In this document: positions 1-6,856 of the stretch, piece by piece
Layout of the letters: every line of letters begins with the position of its first letter
Position numbering within the stretch: position 1 is the first letter of the stretch
NCBI GenBank assembly: GCA_013331415.1
Contig: DUGL01000058.1
Coordinates: 2,315 to 14,198 of the forward strand
DNA: 11,884 nt
Origin: Methanoregulaceae archaeon
GTDB lineage: Archaea > Halobacteriota > Methanomicrobia > Methanomicrobiales > Methanospirillaceae
Direction of reading: 5' to 3'
Notes under the pieces: model-generated
The model's input: the letters and a program-made list of their open reading frames with translations, nothing else
Databases searched by the model: none
What the model was told of the DNA's origin: nothing
Translations under genes and position numbers: made by a program

Positions 1-494
1 GCCCGCCTGACGTAATCACCGACAAGTACCGAGAGCGCCTGTGCTGTTCCGCCTGCGCTGCGGATAGGTCCGGCATAGTAGATGCGGAGGTACTCGCTCC
101 CGTCATCGTTCTTCCCGATCCCGACCTTGGCAATCCCCTCGGTCGGGGCCGCCACCACCCCCTCGGTGAGCATCGCCATCGCGGTCCGGATGGCATGGTC
201 AAGGACCTCCTCGCGGGACTGCTCGCCGAACCGGCGTGCGACAAAGTCATCCCCGATCCGGAGGGCCGCCTCCTCCCGGCTCATGGACACCTCGAGCTCC
301 CGGATCCGGACCGCGATCCCAGGTATCCCGAGGAGGGCCTCGACCCGGTCGGCCAGGTCGCTTGCAACCGGGATCTCGACTACGGTCCGCGGATCGAGCC
401 CCACCGCCCGTGCCCGGGTGGCGACCGCGAGGGCCCGCTCGAGCTCTGCCTTCAGCATCGCCGAGTATGCTGCCATCGCTGCCGACTGCTCCAC
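1..494 (-). CDS. polC: DNA polymerase D large subunit DP2, N-terminal part (runs off the window)
   Basis: Partial gene giving about 164 N-terminal residues of the large, catalytic subunit of archaeal replicative polymerase D, which works with the small exonuclease subunit DP1. The segment near residues 142-160, YYAGPIRSAGGTAQALSVL, is a DP2 hallmark. The preceding helical part (RARAVGLDPRTVVEIPVAS, then ADRVEALLGIPGI) also fits the DP2 N-terminus. I chose the GTG at 494 because an AGGAG lies 9 nt upstream (504-508) and the resulting N-terminal length suits the family. An in-frame ATG at 476 is the alternative. The gene follows a HEAT-repeat gene after 62 nt on the same strand, so co-transcription is likely but not shown. 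Inteins are known in this gene family; the usual sites would lie outside the visible part. Identity is near certain; the start is less so. Confidence 0.93.
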   Translation of the reverse strand, partial: MEQSAAMAAYSAMLKAELERALAVATRARAVGLDPRTVVEIPVASDLADRVEALLGIPGIAVRIRELEVSMSREEAALRIGDDFVARRFGEQSREEVLDHAIRTAMAMLTEGVVAAPTEGIAKVGIGKNDDGSEYLRIYYAGPIRSAGGTAQALSVLVGDYVRR

Positions 495-556
495 GCCCGA
501 TTGCTCCTGTCGTACCTGTTCGGTCGTGCACCGCAAAAAGCGGATCGGTTCCCGGG

Positions 557-1072
557 TTACGGCTCCGGCTCCTCTTCCCCGAGCGAGCGCATCATCTCGA
601 TGATACCGGCCTCGCCCATGCCCCAGAGGGTGAGGGCAGCACACCGGCGGAGCTCCTCATCCGGCCCCGCAGCGACCGCGGTGAGGCGCTCGATCGCCGG
701 CTCCCCGATCCGCGAGAGGGCTGCCGAGAGAAAACCCCGCAGGGCGGGGTCGGCCCCCTTCATTGCCCGGATGAGGGGATCGACCGCAGGTTCACCCATG
801 TGGCCGAGTGCGGCAGCTGCATACCGCCGGAAATCGGGATCGCGGGTGCTCCGCAGTGCACCTATCAGGGGATCGACTGCCGGCTCACCGATACGGGACA
901 GGGCGAGCGCAGCATACCAGCGGTATTCATCGCTTTGGGCACCCTCCATTGCCCCGATGAGGGGGTGCACCGCACTCCCGCCTGCAGCTCCCAGGCGTCT
1001 GACAGCGCCCAGCCGGACCGTCCGGTCCGGGTCAGCGAGTGCGTTCAGATCATCCGCGATTTTCTGCTGCAT
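557..1072 (-). CDS. Small HEAT-repeat protein (171 aa)
   Basis: Soluble protein made almost entirely of about five HEAT/PBS-lyase-type helical repeats with a period near 31 residues. The units are visible as IGEPAVDPLIGA (61-72), MGEPAVDPLIRAM (92-104) and IGEPAIERL (122-130), each preceded by an AALALS- or AAALG-type helix. Such repeats form curved protein-binding scaffolds, and some family members act in phycobilisome or signalling complexes; no enzyme motif is seen here. The C-terminus is acidic (EEEPEP). The start is well supported: AGGAGGGG at 1079-1086 lies 6 nt before the ATG, inside the end of the upstream channel gene, which it overlaps by 23 nt. That overlap implies translational coupling with the MscS-type channel, so an accessory role beside that channel is a reasonable inference. 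The repeats resemble those of the larger membrane HEAT protein at 2653-3930. Confidence 0.85.
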   Translation of the reverse strand: MQQKIADDLNALADPDRTVRLGAVRRLGAAGGSAVHPLIGAMEGAQSDEYRWYAALALSRIGEPAVDPLIGALRSTRDPDFRRYAAAALGHMGEPAVDPLIRAMKGADPALRGFLSAALSRIGEPAIERLTAVAAGPDEELRRCAALTLWGMGEAGIIEMMRSLGEEEPEP

Positions 1073-1904
1073 GATTATCCCCTCCTGGCTCCTGCTTCCC
1101 TTTCATCCCGGTATTCGCGAACGTGATAACCCGCTGCGGGAAGGGTATCTCGATGCCCATCCCGTCAAGGAGCTGCTTGATCCGCTCGAGCATCTCGGTC
1201 CTGACCGACCACCAGACCTTTGACGGCGCCCAGATCCGGACCACGATCGCCACCCCGGAATCGGCAAGGCTGTCCACGTACACGGATGGTGCAGGGTTCT
1301 TCAGCACAAAGGGGTGGTTGGCCAGGAGCCCCCTGATTGCGGCGATCGCAGCCCCCGAATCTGCATCGTATGCAATACTCACCCGGTATTCAAACCGCCG
1401 TGCCGGGCTCGCCACGAAATTGGTTATCTCGGAGTTGAAGATGCTCTCATTGGGTATCCTGACATAAACACCCTCGAAGGTCTTGATGATGGTGGAGAGC
1501 ACGCGTATCTGGTGAACGGTACCCTCCGTACTTCCGATACGCATGGTATCCCCGATCTTGACCGGGCGCTCAACGAGCAGGAACATCCCGGAACCGAGGT
1601 TTCCGACGATCTTCTGGCTCGCGAACGCAATGATCAATGCACCCGTCCCGCCGATCACCACGAGCTGGCCCACGTCGAAATCAAAACTCGGGAGTGCGAG
1701 CCAGATCCCAATACCCACGATCGCTATCTGGACCACCTTTATCAGTTTGTCGAGCTCATCGCGGTCTATCCGGTCAGAGAGGGATCGCTTGAGGTAGAGG
1801 GCGACGATCTTCGCGATGACCAGGACAACGATGACACTGATGAAGAAGATGATCAGGTCGAGGAGGGTGATCGAGCCATAGATGACCGAGTCCCATGCGA
1901 CCAT
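1050..1904 (-). CDS. MscS-family small-conductance mechanosensitive channel (284 aa)
   Basis: Membrane channel that opens under tension and releases solutes during osmotic downshock. Three hydrophobic segments are visible: about 13-37, 58-72 and 80-110. The last is the pore-lining helix, with the small-residue pattern GGTGALIIAFASQKIVGNLG. It leads into the beta domain (VERPVKIGDTMRIG, 111-124), the EGTV and IPN segments (127-153, including VRIPNESIFNSEITNF) and an alpha/beta C-terminal domain ending in the family's IPFPQ motif (253-257). The length matches the minimal three-helix MscS type. The C-terminal tail (268-284) is polar. The ATG directly abuts the stop codon of the upstream DUF432-like gene and the 3' end overlaps the small HEAT gene by 23 nt. 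All three are therefore tightly coupled and may form one functional unit. Confidence 0.92.
   Translation of the reverse strand: MVAWDSVIYGSITLLDLIIFFISVIVVLVIAKIVALYLKRSLSDRIDRDELDKLIKVVQIAIVGIGIWLALPSFDFDVGQLVVIGGTGALIIAFASQKIVGNLGSGMFLLVERPVKIGDTMRIGSTEGTVHQIRVLSTIIKTFEGVYVRIPNESIFNSEITNFVASPARRFEYRVSIAYDADSGAAIAAIRGLLANHPFVLKNPAPSVYVDSLADSGVAIVVRIWAPSKVWWSVRTEMLERIKQLLDGMGIEIPFPQRVITFANTGMKGKQEPGGDNHAAENRG
1079..1086 (-). promoter_or_regulatory. Strong ribosome binding site of the small HEAT gene
   Basis: On the minus strand AGGAGGGG stands 6 nt before the ATG at 1072. It lies within the last codons of the mscS-type gene, so the downstream reading frame is set independently of where the upstream one stops. 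This decides the start codon. Confidence 0.75.
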
Positions 1905-2615
1905 CTAGCCACCAACTCCGTACTCCATCATGAATGGCAGGGTCTCCGGGATGAACCGCATCCGTGCCCTGGCAAGGAGGGTCGCCGGAAACATCCCCGT
2001 GCAGAGGGGTTTGTCCCCGATACGGACATCTGCAAGATCCCGCGAGAGTACCTCCATCCGGGCGGTCAGTGATACCATGTCCCCGCAGAAGAGGACGAAC
2101 CCGGTGCAGTCCATGACGACCCGGGAGACTTCCACCCAGCCCCGGGACGAGTTCCGGATGGTCAGCGAGAGCACCCCTTCCCGCACAAGGTCGATTTCAG
2201 GGATGCCCGGGAAGACGTCACTCTCGTGGTACCGGGTGATGATCCCTTCAACCGGGGTGCCGTAGAGCGAATACTTCGGAGATGTCAGGGTGAAGATGTC
2301 AAGGACATCATAGCTCCCCTTCGCTTCAAGGAAGACCCCGATCTCGACAGGGAACGTGAGGTACAGGGTCTGGACTGAATCGGGTTCGCACGCGACAGGG
2401 GTGAACCGGATCTCCAGGTAGGGGGTGACCTCCTGCGGGAGGTTGATCGGCTCTACCGGGCTGATCATAACTTTTCCCTGCGTTGTTCCCAGGAGCTTGG
2501 TGACCTCCTCTCCGAGGCACCGGCGCTTGTAGGTCAGGAGACCACGCTCTCCAGCTATACTGAGAGAGAGATTCTCTGATTCATACTTGAATGGAAAGTC
2601 ATATTCACCAAACAT
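1905..2615 (-). CDS. DUF432-like archaeal protein of unknown function (236 aa)
   Basis: Probable member of the archaeal DUF432 family, whose function is unknown. Recognisable stretches are ISPVEPINLPQEVTPYLEI (51-69), LTFPVEIGVF (86-95), DIFTLTSPKYSLYGTP (106-121), VEGIITRYHESDV (122-134) and REGVLSLTIRNSS (145-157). The protein is rich in predicted beta strands, has no signal peptide or membrane segment, and should be cytoplasmic. The start is supported by GGGAGGG at 2626-2632, 10 nt before the ATG. Its TAG stop touches the ATG of the MscS-type channel, which implies obligate co-expression. A role as partner or regulator of that channel is an inference from this arrangement. Family membership is recalled from motif pattern, not from a search. 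Confidence 0.85.
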   Translation of the reverse strand: MFGEYDFPFKYESENLSLSIAGERGLLTYKRRCLGEEVTKLLGTTQGKVMISPVEPINLPQEVTPYLEIRFTPVACEPDSVQTLYLTFPVEIGVFLEAKGSYDVLDIFTLTSPKYSLYGTPVEGIITRYHESDVFPGIPEIDLVREGVLSLTIRNSSRGWVEVSRVVMDCTGFVLFCGDMVSLTARMEVLSRDLADVRIGDKPLCTGMFPATLLARARMRFIPETLPFMMEYGVGG

Positions 2616-2625
2616 CGTTTACGTA

Positions 2626-2632
2626 CCCTCCC
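2626..2632 (-). promoter_or_regulatory. Ribosome binding site of the DUF432-like gene
   Basis: On the minus strand GGGAGGG lies 10 nt before the ATG at 2615, in the 37-nt gap behind the membrane HEAT gene. No TATA element is visible in the gap, which favours read-through from upstream. Confidence 0.6.
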
Positions 2633-2652
2633 GACCTGACACCGTATCCCGT

Positions 2653-3930
2653 TTATTCACGGAAAACACCCACATCGTCCGGAACTGGTTCTGTCCCGGT
2701 GGTGGGGGGTTCGCGGCGGCCTTTCCTGGCGGTAAGATCGCTGATTGCCTGGCGGAGCACGGCCTGGGTAGCCGGATCCGCACCAGCAAGCGCAGCCTTC
2801 AGGGGGACGATGGCTTCAGGATTGCCGGAACCCGCAAGCGCGAGAGCGGCCCCTTCCCTCCGGTCGCCATCGGGATCCCCGAGAGCGCGGACGAGCGCGG
2901 GGAATGCCGGGTCACCCTGGCGGGCAAGCGCCGCGATCACTTCCTGGCGCACGGCAGAGGACGGATCAGGGAGCGCCCCAATGAGCACCGCTGCTGCACC
3001 GGGGTCTCCGATCATACCGAGCGCCGTTGCAGCTCCCCTGCGGGTCTCGACCTCCCCATCAGCGAGCGCCGCTCTGAGGGCAGCCAGCGCGGGAGGCCCG
3101 ATCAGGCCAAGGGCATACGCCGCCCGGCTCCGGACAAACCGGTCCTGGTCATTGAGCAGCTGCACGAGGGGACCGATCGCCCGCTCATCGCCAATCTCCC
3201 CAAGGGTTACCGCCGCTTTCCACCGGATATCCTCGTCCGGGTGGGCGATCACCGTCAGGAGGGCGGGCACAGCGGGGGTGCCGATCTTTCCGAGCGCTTC
3301 TGCAGCCTTCCACCTGACCCCGCTGTACTGGTCACCGGTCAGGGCCTCCATGAGGGGTCCCACCGCTGCAGGATCCCCGATATCCCCCAGTGCTTCTGCG
3401 GCCTCATACTGGATCCCGGGATCACGTTTCCGGAGGACCCTGATGAGCCCATGGACATCCCTGCTCTCCCTGAGTTTCCTCACGCTGGCAAACGATATGA
3501 GCCGGCTTTTGTGATCCCTCTGGCTGCCGGCAGTCCCGCCACCCATGCCGGACTGGAGTGCAGCATCGGTCACCCGGTTGATCATCTGCTCCTGCTCTTT
3601 TTTTGTCAGATCAGAGAGGGCACCGATCACGAGACCGACGACAACGAACATCAGGGACCGCACCGCAGAACCGGAATCGATCATTCCCAGGGTATAGTAC
3701 GTGCCGGCGAGGTGGACCACACCGAGGATGATGGCAACAATGACCCCCCGCTTACCATACCAGACTGCTGCAAGGACTACCGGGATGTAAAAAAGATGCG
3801 AATACACGATGGCGATACCCATGTGCCAGTGTATGACGATCTCGAGCAGGAGGGAGACTCCTATGAGGGTGAGAAGGACGGGCATCCGGTAATCCCGGAA
3901 TCCCCTCAGATTCAGATCAGGGAAGGCCAT
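2653..3930 (-). CDS. Four-helix membrane protein with C-terminal HEAT repeats (425 aa)
   Basis: Two-part protein. Residues 1-110 hold four likely membrane helices (about 16-34, 38-59, 62-82 and 88-107). The pattern YSHLFYIPVVLAAVWYGKRG resembles the membrane sensor module found in many methanogen histidine kinases. A polar linker (108-157) follows. Residues 158-400 hold about eight HEAT/PBS-lyase repeats with a regular 31-residue period, for example WKAAEALGKIGTPAVPALL and WKAAVTLGEIGDERAIGPL. No kinase, cyclase or other catalytic domain is present, so input from the membrane probably ends in a protein-binding scaffold. The last 25 residues are polar and proline-rich. No ribosome binding site precedes the ATG at 3930. 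A TATA-like element about 30 bp upstream fits a leaderless or nearly leaderless transcript. This is probably the first gene of the leftward unit ending in polC. Confidence 0.88.
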   Translation of the reverse strand: MAFPDLNLRGFRDYRMPVLLTLIGVSLLLEIVIHWHMGIAIVYSHLFYIPVVLAAVWYGKRGVIVAIILGVVHLAGTYYTLGMIDSGSAVRSLMFVVVGLVIGALSDLTKKEQEQMINRVTDAALQSGMGGGTAGSQRDHKSRLISFASVRKLRESRDVHGLIRVLRKRDPGIQYEAAEALGDIGDPAAVGPLMEALTGDQYSGVRWKAAEALGKIGTPAVPALLTVIAHPDEDIRWKAAVTLGEIGDERAIGPLVQLLNDQDRFVRSRAAYALGLIGPPALAALRAALADGEVETRRGAATALGMIGDPGAAAVLIGALPDPSSAVRQEVIAALARQGDPAFPALVRALGDPDGDRREGAALALAGSGNPEAIVPLKAALAGADPATQAVLRQAISDLTARKGRREPPTTGTEPVPDDVGVFRE

Positions 3931-3949
3931 ATCAGAAGGATCGTTTGCG

Positions 3950-3965
3950 TATAAGAAAATTTAAA
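3950..3965 (-). promoter_or_regulatory. TATA-like promoter of the membrane HEAT gene and probable operon
   Basis: The minus strand reads TTTAAATTTTCTTATA here, a strongly A/T-rich island in GC-rich DNA. The TTTAAAT part (3959-3965) lies about 27-30 bp before the region just upstream of the ATG at 3930. Transcription would start at about 3933, giving almost no leader, which agrees with the absence of a ribosome binding site. The position is from archaeal TATA spacing rules, not measured. Confidence 0.55.
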
Positions 3966-3966
3966 G

Positions 3967-3987
3967 GTGCCCATGGAACCGGGGCAC
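3967..3987. promoter_or_regulatory. Perfect 6-bp inverted repeat beside the promoter (operator or terminator)
   Basis: GTGCCC (3967-3972) and GGGCAC (3982-3987) flank a 9-nt spacer. On the minus strand the dyad is followed directly by CCTTTAAATTTT. It lies downstream of the aconitase-X stop and immediately upstream of the TATA element of the membrane HEAT gene. It could therefore be a terminator hairpin for the ubiD-acnX unit, a repressor site covering the promoter, or both. Which one applies cannot be decided from sequence. Confidence 0.4.
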
Positions 3988-4064
3988 AACGGCTGTTCCC
4001 GTCATTTCCTCCCTGGTCTGCACCAGGTATCCGGCACCGGGGAGTTGGGGAGAGACCGCATGTA

Positions 4065-5243
4065 TCAGGCATCCGGTTCTTCACCGGCAGCAACGCGGAT
4101 GCAGGCATCGGTCGTGCCGATCCGCACCGCGGCCCCGCACATGTCCGGGACATAGGCAAACGCTTTACCCGAGTTCACCATGATCGCCCCGTACTGCTCC
4201 ATCACCGGGGAGACCACCATGCAGGTATCAGCATAGACCCGGGCGCCGCTCCGTTCGATGGCCGCGACCGCATCGGGAGAAGCCTCGATAACGGATCGTG
4301 CGGCAAACACGTACAGCGGGATTTTCACCTTCTTTCCGGCAATGAGGTCGGCGATGGCCTGGAGTTCCCCGGCCGAACAGTGGGGACATCCGAGTGCGAC
4401 CGCATCGACTCTCCCCGTATCCATGAGGGGACGGACCTCACCGGCTTCCACCACCACGGTTTCAAGACCAGCCCCGTCGTATGCAAAGATCCGTGCATCC
4501 GGGGTGATGGCCTCCACGTGGTAGAGCGCGACTGCCCCGGAAGCTGCCATGGCCGCCCCAAGCGCCTTGAGCTGGTCCCGCTTCGGGCGAATACCCCGGA
4601 ACAGGGGTATCCTGTTGCCCGCGATCTTCCCGGCAGAGTAGCCAAGGGCCCCATAGAACGCATGCTCATCATGGTCTGTCACCCCCTCCACCGTGATCAC
4701 CAGGTCCGGTCTTCGTTCTTCCACGAGGTGGAGACCATACTCCGGGGTTTTCCCGATGATCGCAGCCGCGAGCGCAGACGGCCCGCCTTCCCGGTTGGTC
4801 CGGGCACCGATCACCGCGTTTGCATAGGCTACCGCGGACGACTCGGACCATGCGAGGTGATCGCCGTACCGGGTCGTATAGATGTAGTAGGGCGTGCAGG
4901 TGCACTCCAGTTTTATCCCGAGGCGGGCATAGGCGGCGATCACCTCCTCCTGCTTCTTTGCAAACGATGCCGCGATCCCCATGTCGCGCCAGAGCACCCG
5001 GTCCATCCCGACCGGGTTTAAGACCGTCGGCACCGCTACCCGGGCATCGAGTGTCGAGAGCCATTCAAGCCCGGCGTCGCCGATGGTCTTGTACGAGGCC
5101 CCGCTCACCTGGGCGCTCTTTATAGGAATGAGCCGTTCCGCGGAGAAGACCTTCCCGAGCGCGACCAGGATCTCCATCATCTGCTGCCGCGTCCCGCCGG
5201 ATTCACCGGCAAGGACCGCTTCTTCGTCAGGCAGGAGCTGCAT
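4065..5243 (-). CDS. Aconitase X family protein, probable phosphomevalonate dehydratase large subunit (392 aa)
   Basis: Catalytic large subunit of the aconitase-X type (formerly DUF521). In archaea with the modified mevalonate pathway, this enzyme dehydrates (R)-5-phosphomevalonate to trans-anhydromevalonate 5-phosphate, using an iron-sulfur cluster and a separate small subunit. Family stretches include QVSGASYKTIGDAGLEWL (45-62), TVLNPVGMDR (73-82), LECTCTPYYIY (112-122), WSESSAVAYANAVIGARTNREGGPSAL (start 132) and YADTCMVVSPVMEQYG (337-352). Candidate cluster cysteines are Cys114/116, Cys286/289 and Cys341. Length is usual for the large subunit alone; no small-subunit domain is fused. The ATG follows the stop of the UbiD-family gene by 6 nt, and this pairing with a decarboxylase is what points to the mevalonate role. 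Other aconitase-X enzymes act on hydroxyproline-derived substrates, which is less likely in this context. Confidence 0.88.
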   Translation of the reverse strand: MQLLPDEEAVLAGESGGTRQQMMEILVALGKVFSAERLIPIKSAQVSGASYKTIGDAGLEWLSTLDARVAVPTVLNPVGMDRVLWRDMGIAASFAKKQEEVIAAYARLGIKLECTCTPYYIYTTRYGDHLAWSESSAVAYANAVIGARTNREGGPSALAAAIIGKTPEYGLHLVEERRPDLVITVEGVTDHDEHAFYGALGYSAGKIAGNRIPLFRGIRPKRDQLKALGAAMAASGAVALYHVEAITPDARIFAYDGAGLETVVVEAGEVRPLMDTGRVDAVALGCPHCSAGELQAIADLIAGKKVKIPLYVFAARSVIEASPDAVAAIERSGARVYADTCMVVSPVMEQYGAIMVNSGKAFAYVPDMCGAAVRIGTTDACIRVAAGEEPDA

Positions 5244-5249
5244 GCCGGA

Positions 5250-6488
5250 TCAGTCCCAGCGGGCCCTCCTGAACTCGTGTTCACGCCCCAGCGGCATCGT
5301 GGCATCGACCCCGACCTTGACATTGGTGCCATCCGGAGCCTGGCAGGGGTCAAGCGATGACCCGCGGGCACCGGTCACCACGAGCAGGTCCTGGTCGCCC
5401 CGGACCCGGGTCGCGATGGCGAACTCGACGTCCTGCAGGTCCGCAGGATTGATATCCTCGTCCACCACCACCACGTGCTTGAGCGAGGTATGGGCCGCGA
5501 ACGCGGCAAGGATGGCATTCTTTGCGTCTCCCTGGGTCTGTTTCCGGACCTGGATGACTGCGTGGAAGTACCCGCAGCCCCCGGTGGTGAGGACCACGTT
5601 TTTGACCTCGGTCACCGCGGACACAGCCCGGTAGATTGCAGGCTCGTACGGGACTCCCATCAGCATCAGGTGCTCGTTTCCGGCCGGGAGGATCCCGTGG
5701 TAGATGAAGTCCTTTGCAAGGTGCATCCCGCAAAACTCGATCACCGGCTGCTCCCGCACGATGTCGTAGGTCCCGGTGATATCCACGAACGGTCCTTCGC
5801 TCGTGGTCTCACCCCCGATGTATCCTTCAAGGATAATCTCTGCTTCCGGGACGAGCACCCCGTTCGGGCACTGGAAGACCCGGATCTCCCCGCCGAGGAG
5901 CTCGGCTGCATACGGGAGCTCCTTTCCTTTCGGGACCCGCGTGCAGCTCGCAATGGTGACTGCCGGGTGGACACCGATCGCAACCGCCACGGGGAGCCGG
6001 TCGCCCTTCTCCCGTGCAGCCTTGTGGAGGGTCGCGGTGTGCCGGCCTTCGACCAGTCGCGCTGCGACCTTCGCTTCCGAGAGGACGAGCATCCGGTGGA
6101 TCGAGGCGTTCTCGGTATCACCGTACCGTGAGAAGACGATCCCTGCCGTGATGTACTTCCCGGCATCGCAGGGGAAATGCTGCATGACCGGTATCTTTCG
6201 CAGGTCCGGTCGTGCCATCGGGAGTATCCCCTCGCGGACCACGCTTCCCAGGTACTCTGCCCGTGAAAGCCTGCGCACGATCTCTTCCTCAGGGATGGAG
6301 AGGGCACGCGAGAGTGCCTTCCGGGTCGCAGTCACGTTCATGACTGCCCGCGATCCCCCGAGGTTGTGGAACATCAGCAACTTGTCGGTCTGGTGCGCCA
6401 TCCGGGGCGCTTCGAAGTCAACGGCCACCGGTTCCTCGATATCGATGACCTCCCCGCATGCCCGCATCGCTTCAATGAATCCCCGCAT
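5250..6488 (-). CDS. UbiD-family decarboxylase, probable trans-anhydromevalonate 5-phosphate decarboxylase
   Basis: Prenylated-FMN-dependent decarboxylase of the UbiD family, 412 residues from this start. In archaea, a member encoded near aconitase X converts trans-anhydromevalonate 5-phosphate to isopentenyl phosphate, feeding isoprenoid lipid synthesis. Visible family elements are NASIHRMLVL (127-136, cofactor pocket and conserved Arg), PEAEIILEGYIGGETTSEGP (214-233, conserved acidic residues), the RVRGDQDLLVV segment (361-371) and GTNVKVGVDATMPLG (387-401). I chose the ATG at 6488 because GGAGG (6500-6504) lies 11 nt upstream and MRGFIEAMRACGEVIDI looks like a family N-terminus. An in-frame ATG at 6533 would add 15 residues; it lacks a ribosome binding site but could serve a leaderless transcript from the TATA element at 6554. 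The prFMN-making UbiX partner is not in the window. Confidence 0.88.
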   Translation of the reverse strand: MRGFIEAMRACGEVIDIEEPVAVDFEAPRMAHQTDKLLMFHNLGGSRAVMNVTATRKALSRALSIPEEEIVRRLSRAEYLGSVVREGILPMARPDLRKIPVMQHFPCDAGKYITAGIVFSRYGDTENASIHRMLVLSEAKVAARLVEGRHTATLHKAAREKGDRLPVAVAIGVHPAVTIASCTRVPKGKELPYAAELLGGEIRVFQCPNGVLVPEAEIILEGYIGGETTSEGPFVDITGTYDIVREQPVIEFCGMHLAKDFIYHGILPAGNEHLMLMGVPYEPAIYRAVSAVTEVKNVVLTTGGCGYFHAVIQVRKQTQGDAKNAILAAFAAHTSLKHVVVVDEDINPADLQDVEFAIATRVRGDQDLLVVTGARGSSLDPCQAPDGTNVKVGVDATMPLGREHEFRRARWD

Positions 6489-6499
6489 ACCGCCCGGTT

Positions 6500-6504
6500 C
6501 CTCC
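6500..6504 (-). promoter_or_regulatory. Ribosome binding site favouring the inner start of the UbiD-family gene
   Basis: GGAGG on the minus strand, 11 nt before the ATG at 6488. It lies within the codons that would be translated if the outer ATG at 6533 were used, so it helps choose between the two starts. Confidence 0.5.
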
Positions 6505-6550
6505 AAAGACCTTCCCCCGTTATCCTTCTGCATTTCAGGTTGGCGATGCT

Positions 6551-6564
6551 GCCTATTAAATTAG
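6551..6564 (-). promoter_or_regulatory. TATA-like promoter of the ubiD-acnX unit
   Basis: The minus strand reads CTAATTTAATAGGC, an A/T island in GC-rich sequence. With TTTAATA at 6554-6560, archaeal spacing puts the transcript start near 6530. That gives a leader of about 42 nt to the ATG at 6488, or nearly none to the ATG at 6533. Confidence 0.5.
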
Positions 6565-6856
6565 TCCGGGCAGAACCGGGAGAGCCGGCAGGATACCAGG
6601 GATACGGGGCAAACCGAACGGGCAGAAATGACAGGAATTTTCGGAGAACCAGGATCCCGGTATATCGGGTCTCATGAACCCGGGAACCATTGCAGCAGGA
6701 GAGCCGAGGGATGAGGCATACGCTCGCCTGTTCCTTACATAAGGGAGCAGGCCATCTGCCGGGATGCAGCGTGCAGCCCCGGGTAGAGCGGGTGGATGGT
6801 GAGCCCCTGGGGCGCTTCCATACGGGGCGGGATGGGAACGACAGCCCTCACCCGCA
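6565..6856. other. Non-coding stretch between the ubiD promoter and a small gene
   Basis: About 290 bp without a convincing gene on either strand. Two small dyads are visible. One is a run of short CCCG/CGGG and GGGT/ACCC arms around 6656-6685, where the arms could pair in more than one way. The other is CCTTA-CA-TAAGG near 6733-6744. Neither is followed by a T tract. No tRNA or known riboswitch core was recognised. Confidence 0.5.

Noticed and set aside
247..531. Minus-strand 94-codon frame at the start of the polC region.
   Set aside because: It is frame-shifted relative to polC, whose protein has a clear DP2 signature in the other frame.
195..1223. Plus-strand open frames of up to 342 codons across the polC, HEAT and MscS region.
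   Set aside because: Proline-, arginine- and serine-rich translations with no domain; they are shadows of well-identified minus-strand genes.
2587..3954. Plus-strand 455-codon frame opposite the membrane HEAT gene.
   Set aside because: Its apparent repetition is the antisense image of the HEAT repeats; composition is not protein-like.
3945..5021. Plus-strand 358-codon frame opposite the aconitase-X gene.
   Set aside because: No recognisable family; rich in His, Arg and Gly as expected from an antisense frame.
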